From NCBI RefSeq assembly GCF_014217685.1, contig NZ_CP043653.1, positions 1,802,419-1,866,418 of the forward strand: a stretch of DNA of 64,000 nucleotides. Direction: 5' to 3'. Made by a program: the position numbers and the translations under genes. Every line of letters starts with the position of its first letter. Within the stretch, counting starts at the first letter, position 1. Below, piece by piece: positions 61,572 through 64,000 of the stretch. This DNA comes from Glaciihabitans sp. INWT7 (GTDB lineage: Bacteria > Actinomycetota > Actinomycetes > Actinomycetales > Microbacteriaceae). Under the pieces are notes generated by a model. It saw nothing but the letters and a program-made list of their open reading frames with translations. It searched no databases and had not been told where the DNA came from.

Positions 61572-62057
61572 GTGACTGCCCCCACCGGACGAGCACGAGT
61601 ACTGGCGGATGCCGCGGCCCGTGGCCTCGATATCGAGGTGGTCGAGCGGTCCGCCGCCGACTCGCTCGAGCAGGCAGCGGTGTTGCTGGACATCGAGGCG
61701 CGGCAGATCGTCAAGTCGCTCGTGGTGCGTCGGCACACCCCGGAGGGAGCGCCCCGCGAATACCTGTTCGCACTCATCCCGGGCGACCGGCAGATCTCCT
61801 GGGCGAAGCTGCGGGCTGTGGTCGGGGTGAACAAACTCTCGCTGCCCTCCCCCGAGTTGGCGCTCGAGGCGACCGGATTCGAACGCGGCACGATCACGCC
61901 GCTCGGCAGTTCCACCGCCTGGCCCGTCTTCGCCGACGTCTCGATGGTCGGAGGTCGCATCGCCATGGGCGCCGGAGAGGCCGGCTACAGCGCGTTCGTG
62001 GATGCCGATGACCTCATCGCGGCCTATGGCGCGACAGTCGCCGACATCACCGCCTAA
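61572..62057 (+). CDS. YbaK/prolyl-tRNA deacylase family protein
   Basis: A 161-residue protein of the YbaK/ProX/EbsC editing family, which hydrolyses mischarged Cys-, Ala- or Pro-tRNA. It contains VLLDIEARQIVKSLVVRRHT with the conserved catalytic-type Lys and YLFALIPGDRQISWAKLRAV, then GFERGTITPLGSSTAWPVFA and VSMVGGRIAMGAGEAGYS. GTG 61572 is chosen ([18 protein letters not shown]) because AAGGTG lies upstream. It is too short to be anything but a stand-alone editing protein. Specificity unknown. Confidence 0.9.
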   Translation: MTAPTGRARVLADAAARGLDIEVVERSAADSLEQAAVLLDIEARQIVKSLVVRRHTPEGAPREYLFALIPGDRQISWAKLRAVVGVNKLSLPSPELALEATGFERGTITPLGSSTAWPVFADVSMVGGRIAMGAGEAGYSAFVDADDLIAAYGATVADITA

Positions 62058-62213
62058 TCGGTCCACCCGCGCGAGTCACCCTTTCTCCGCCCAACTTCTA
62101 GGCCCAACCGTCACTGACGGTCGTCTGCGCTCCCCGAGACAGCAGTTTGTGACGGCTGGCCGCGGTCGGCGGCGACCCGAACGGGGGGCTCGCGAGCTTC
62201 GCTCACGTCTCTT

Positions 62214-62219
62214 TAGACT
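62214..62219 (+). promoter_or_regulatory. Candidate -10 box of the DUF2510 gene
   Basis: TAGACT lies 28 bases before GTG 62248 and AAAGG sits between. No convincing -35 was found. Confidence 0.35.
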
Positions 62220-62247
62220 CGGGGAGATCCCAGCGAAAGGCAGTTCC

Positions 62248-63087
62248 GTGTCCGAGACAGTGACTATGGCAGGCGGGCCCGCGGCAGGCTGGTATCCGGA
62301 TCCCGCGGGGTCAGGTGCTCTTCGCTGGTGGTCAGGCGCATCCTGGACAGAGCATTTTGCCCCCGTGCCCGCGCAACCCGCGGTCATCGGCGACACGGCT
62401 TCGACGCCCGAGCGGGTCGGAGGCCTCTTCGACCCCATCGCTCCACAGGTTCTCGGGGCGGCACCGCTGACACAGGCGAATCAGCCAACGAACCCGAGCG
62501 CCCATACCTGGGGTGTGTGGCTGATCGCTAGCGTTGCCGCCTTCGCGGTCGGAGTGCGAACAGCCTCAGCCTCGCTGCTCCCCATGTCTCCCGTTCTGGC
62601 CTTGGTGACATTTCTCGTGCTCTTGGCGCTCGTGGCGAGCCTCGCGGTCTGGGACAGCAGGGTGCTCCGGGCCCGGGGACTCAGAGCCGCCTCCGCGTGG
62701 TGGATACTGCTGCTTCCTCCCATCGCCTATTTCGTGGCGCGCCGCGTGGCTCTGAAGAAACAGGGCATCCGAGCGAACGCTCCCGGCAACGTCTATGTGC
62801 TGACGATCTTCGCCGCGGCAGCACTCACTTCCGTCGCGCTCACGCCGATGGCCCTCGCCCGGATGGATGCCGCGTCGCTCCGCCTGCTCGAGCAGCAGGC
62901 ATCCGCCGAACTTCAACGGCAGACTTCGGAGTCGTGGACGGTGAGCTGTCCAGACGGAGCGCCGGTGACGATCGTCGGGTCGAGCTTCGACTGTGCCGCT
63001 ATCGACGCCACGGGACGGGCGGTGCGATTCACCGCGCACGTACTGAGCCCCCGACAGTTCTCGGTCGATCCTGCGGTGCTGCAATAG
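62248..63087 (+). CDS. DUF2510 domain membrane protein
   Basis: A 279-residue protein. The N-terminal DUF2510 module reads AAGWYPDPAGSGALRWWSGA then SWTEH (about 12-35), a short WW-like motif widespread in actinobacterial membrane proteins. After a Pro-rich linker come four hydrophobic helices (WGVWLIASVAAFAVGVRTAS, LALVTFLVLLALVASLAVWD and two more). The C-terminal 80 residues are outside-type with a possible disulphide: SCPDGAPVTIVGSSFDC. GTG 62248 follows AAAGG. Function unknown. Confidence 0.85.
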   Translation: MSETVTMAGGPAAGWYPDPAGSGALRWWSGASWTEHFAPVPAQPAVIGDTASTPERVGGLFDPIAPQVLGAAPLTQANQPTNPSAHTWGVWLIASVAAFAVGVRTASASLLPMSPVLALVTFLVLLALVASLAVWDSRVLRARGLRAASAWWILLLPPIAYFVARRVALKKQGIRANAPGNVYVLTIFAAAALTSVALTPMALARMDAASLRLLEQQASAELQRQTSESWTVSCPDGAPVTIVGSSFDCAAIDATGRAVRFTAHVLSPRQFSVDPAVLQ

Positions 63088-63144
63088 CTCATCGATAGGG
63101 CGGATTCGGCCCAGGATTCACGCGGATGCAGTCCCGGGAGCCGG

Positions 63145-63294
63145 CTAAACCAGGTCTTCGTCGAGACGACGGTTTACCACTGCCTGCTCGTGGTGGTCGG
63201 GAATCACGCAGGAGTCACCCTCGCAGGCCGCCGCGCTCGGATCGCCCACGATGGTGAGCGGGATCGTCAGTGGCCTGGTTACGGCATCCGTCAC
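63145..63294 (-). CDS. 49-residue Cys-containing protein coupled to the DsbA-family gene
   Basis: GTG 63294 overlaps the TGA of the DsbA-family gene in a GTGA junction. The product begins MTDAVTRPLTIPLTIVGDPS and contains AAACEGDSCVIPDHHEQAVV, two Cys four residues apart, then an acidic tail NRRLDEDLV. No signal peptide or membrane segment. The overlap with a thiol oxidoreductase and the paired cysteines make a functional link attractive; similar short Val-Gly-Asp/Cys proteins occur in relatives as I recall. The role is unknown. Confidence 0.65.
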   Translation of the reverse strand: MTDAVTRPLTIPLTIVGDPSAAACEGDSCVIPDHHEQAVVNRRLDEDLV

Positions 63295-63956
63295 TGGATG
63301 GCCTCTCGTTCGGTTCGTACCTGTTCGAGCACGTTAGCGAAGGTGGTCGCATCCTGTGCCCCCGACACCCCGTACTTGCCGTCGATCACGAAGAAGGGAA
63401 CGCCCTGGATGCCGTACTCGATCGCCTGGGCGACGTCGGCCTTCACGTCGGGGAGAAAGGTCTCGTCGGTGAGCACGCGCACGACCTCTGCGCGGTCGAG
63501 GCCGATTTCGGCCGCAAGGTCGGCGAGGTCCTCGATGCGACCCACGTGTCGACCGTCGACGAAGTACGCCTTCAGCAACCGCTCTTTCATCGCCAGCTGG
63601 CGACCCACCGACTTCGCGTAGTGGATGAGCTCGTGCGCCTTCACCGTGTTGGTCTGGTGCACGTGGTCGTAGTCGTACTCCAGACCGACAGAGGCCGCGA
63701 TGCCGGTGACGTTGGCGAGCATCTCTGTCACCTGCTGCACCGGGATCCCCTTGCGCTGGCTGAGGTAGTCGACCGGGCTGCCGTCGAAATCCACGGGGGT
63801 GTCGGGAGCGAGCTCGAAGGAGTGATACTCCACCTCGACATCGCCTCCGAAGGCGGTCGCTCCCGCCTCGAACTTGCGCTTGCCGATGTAGCACCAGGGA
63901 CACTGCACGTCCGACCAGATGTCTATTTTGATGGGGCTCAGGGTTCTGTCATTCAC
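63291..63956 (-). CDS. DsbA/FrnE-family oxidoreductase
   Basis: A 221-residue thioredoxin-fold protein with a helical insertion. The active site is SDVQCPWCYIGKRKFE (Cys 19 and Cys 22, CPWC), and the cis-Pro loop is YGIQGVPFFVIDGKYGVSGA. No signal peptide, so it acts in the cytosol like FrnE or 2-hydroxychromene isomerase-type members. GTG 63956 sits at GAGG with little spacing, so the true start may differ by a few codons. The stop overlaps the 49-residue gene. Confidence 0.92.
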   Translation of the reverse strand: MNDRTLSPIKIDIWSDVQCPWCYIGKRKFEAGATAFGGDVEVEYHSFELAPDTPVDFDGSPVDYLSQRKGIPVQQVTEMLANVTGIAASVGLEYDYDHVHQTNTVKAHELIHYAKSVGRQLAMKERLLKAYFVDGRHVGRIEDLADLAAEIGLDRAEVVRVLTDETFLPDVKADVAQAIEYGIQGVPFFVIDGKYGVSGAQDATTFANVLEQVRTEREAIQ

Positions 63957-64000
63957 CCTCGGTGCAACGCCTTGGCCCGGCGCGTATTCCCGCGCGAGAG

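Overview
The window looks like chromosomal DNA of a high-GC actinobacterium, most probably of the family Microbacteriaceae. The basis is the high-GC third codon positions, frequent GTG/TTG starts, actinobacteria-typical families (DUF3145, DUF7882, DUF222-HNH, a homodimeric AceE, a FasR-fabD-fabH-acpP-fabF cluster, a NarL-type two-component pair, a dnaG-dgt-dusB cluster) and an IdeR/DtxR-type iron box. No rRNA, phage, insertion sequence or CRISPR array was seen. Three tRNA genes are present (Val-TAC, a CAT tRNA, Asn-GTT). Family calls come from reading the translations; no database search was run.

Layout. 1-7.4 kb: end of a Nif3-like gene, an NCS1-type permease with a very long disordered N-terminus, an EamA exporter, a DUF7882 gene coupled to a tiny acidic ORF, a group 2 sigma-70 factor, a secreted protein and a putative Fe(II)/2OG oxygenase behind an iron box. 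7.5-12.4 kb: a GmrSD-like DUF262/DUF1524 nuclease overlapping an SGNH hydrolase, tRNA-Val, a peroxiredoxin and an aldose-epimerase-like gene. 12.5-21.4 kb: aceE, then the fatty-acid-synthesis cluster (FasR-like activator, fabD, fabH, acpP, fabF) ending in a coupled glycosyltransferase. This joins acetyl-CoA production to lipid synthesis. 21.5-30.2 kb: small cation transporter, DUF3145, PadR regulator, a family A DNA polymerase-like protein, a GAF regulator / aldehyde dehydrogenase / DUF779 cluster, a lipoprotein and a DUF1684 gene with five 18-bp repeats just upstream. 30.3-32.8 kb: cspA with a strong terminator, small membrane protein, AlkZ-like protein, and a hypothetical gene followed by a 31-aa zinc-ribbon microprotein.

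32.9-37.5 kb holds a three-gene cluster: processive GT2 synthase, membrane HlyD-like protein and GH81 beta-1,3-glucanase lipoprotein. It reads as a synthase-dependent exopolysaccharide locus, possibly making a beta-1,3-glucan. 37.9-40.9 kb: CAT tRNA, GT4 glycosyltransferase, DMT transporter and peptide deformylase. 40.9-43.2 kb is the least ordinary stretch: a frameshifted GNAT pseudogene, then a DUF222-HNH gene bracketed by two different GC-rich tandem-repeat arrays. 43.2-47.9 kb: AzlCD exporter, an atypical histidine kinase, a SHOCT protein and a NarL-type kinase/regulator pair with an 18-bp palindrome at its promoter.

48-57 kb: tRNA-Asn and a long minus-strand cluster for an oligopeptide-type ABC importer (binding protein, two permeases, fused double ATPase, an extra ATPase lacking the H-loop histidine). 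The cluster runs by stop/start overlaps into TfoX-like, 2-hydroxyacid dehydrogenase and lactonase-fold genes. 57.2-64 kb: dnaG, dGTPase, dusB, a YbaK-type deacylase, a DUF2510 membrane protein, and a DsbA-family oxidoreductase coupled to a 49-aa cysteine-containing protein. The most rewarding targets for follow-up are the GT2/HlyD/GH81 locus, the GmrSD-SGNH pair, the iron-box oxygenase, the unusual third ATPase, the two microproteins and the repeat-flanked HNH gene.
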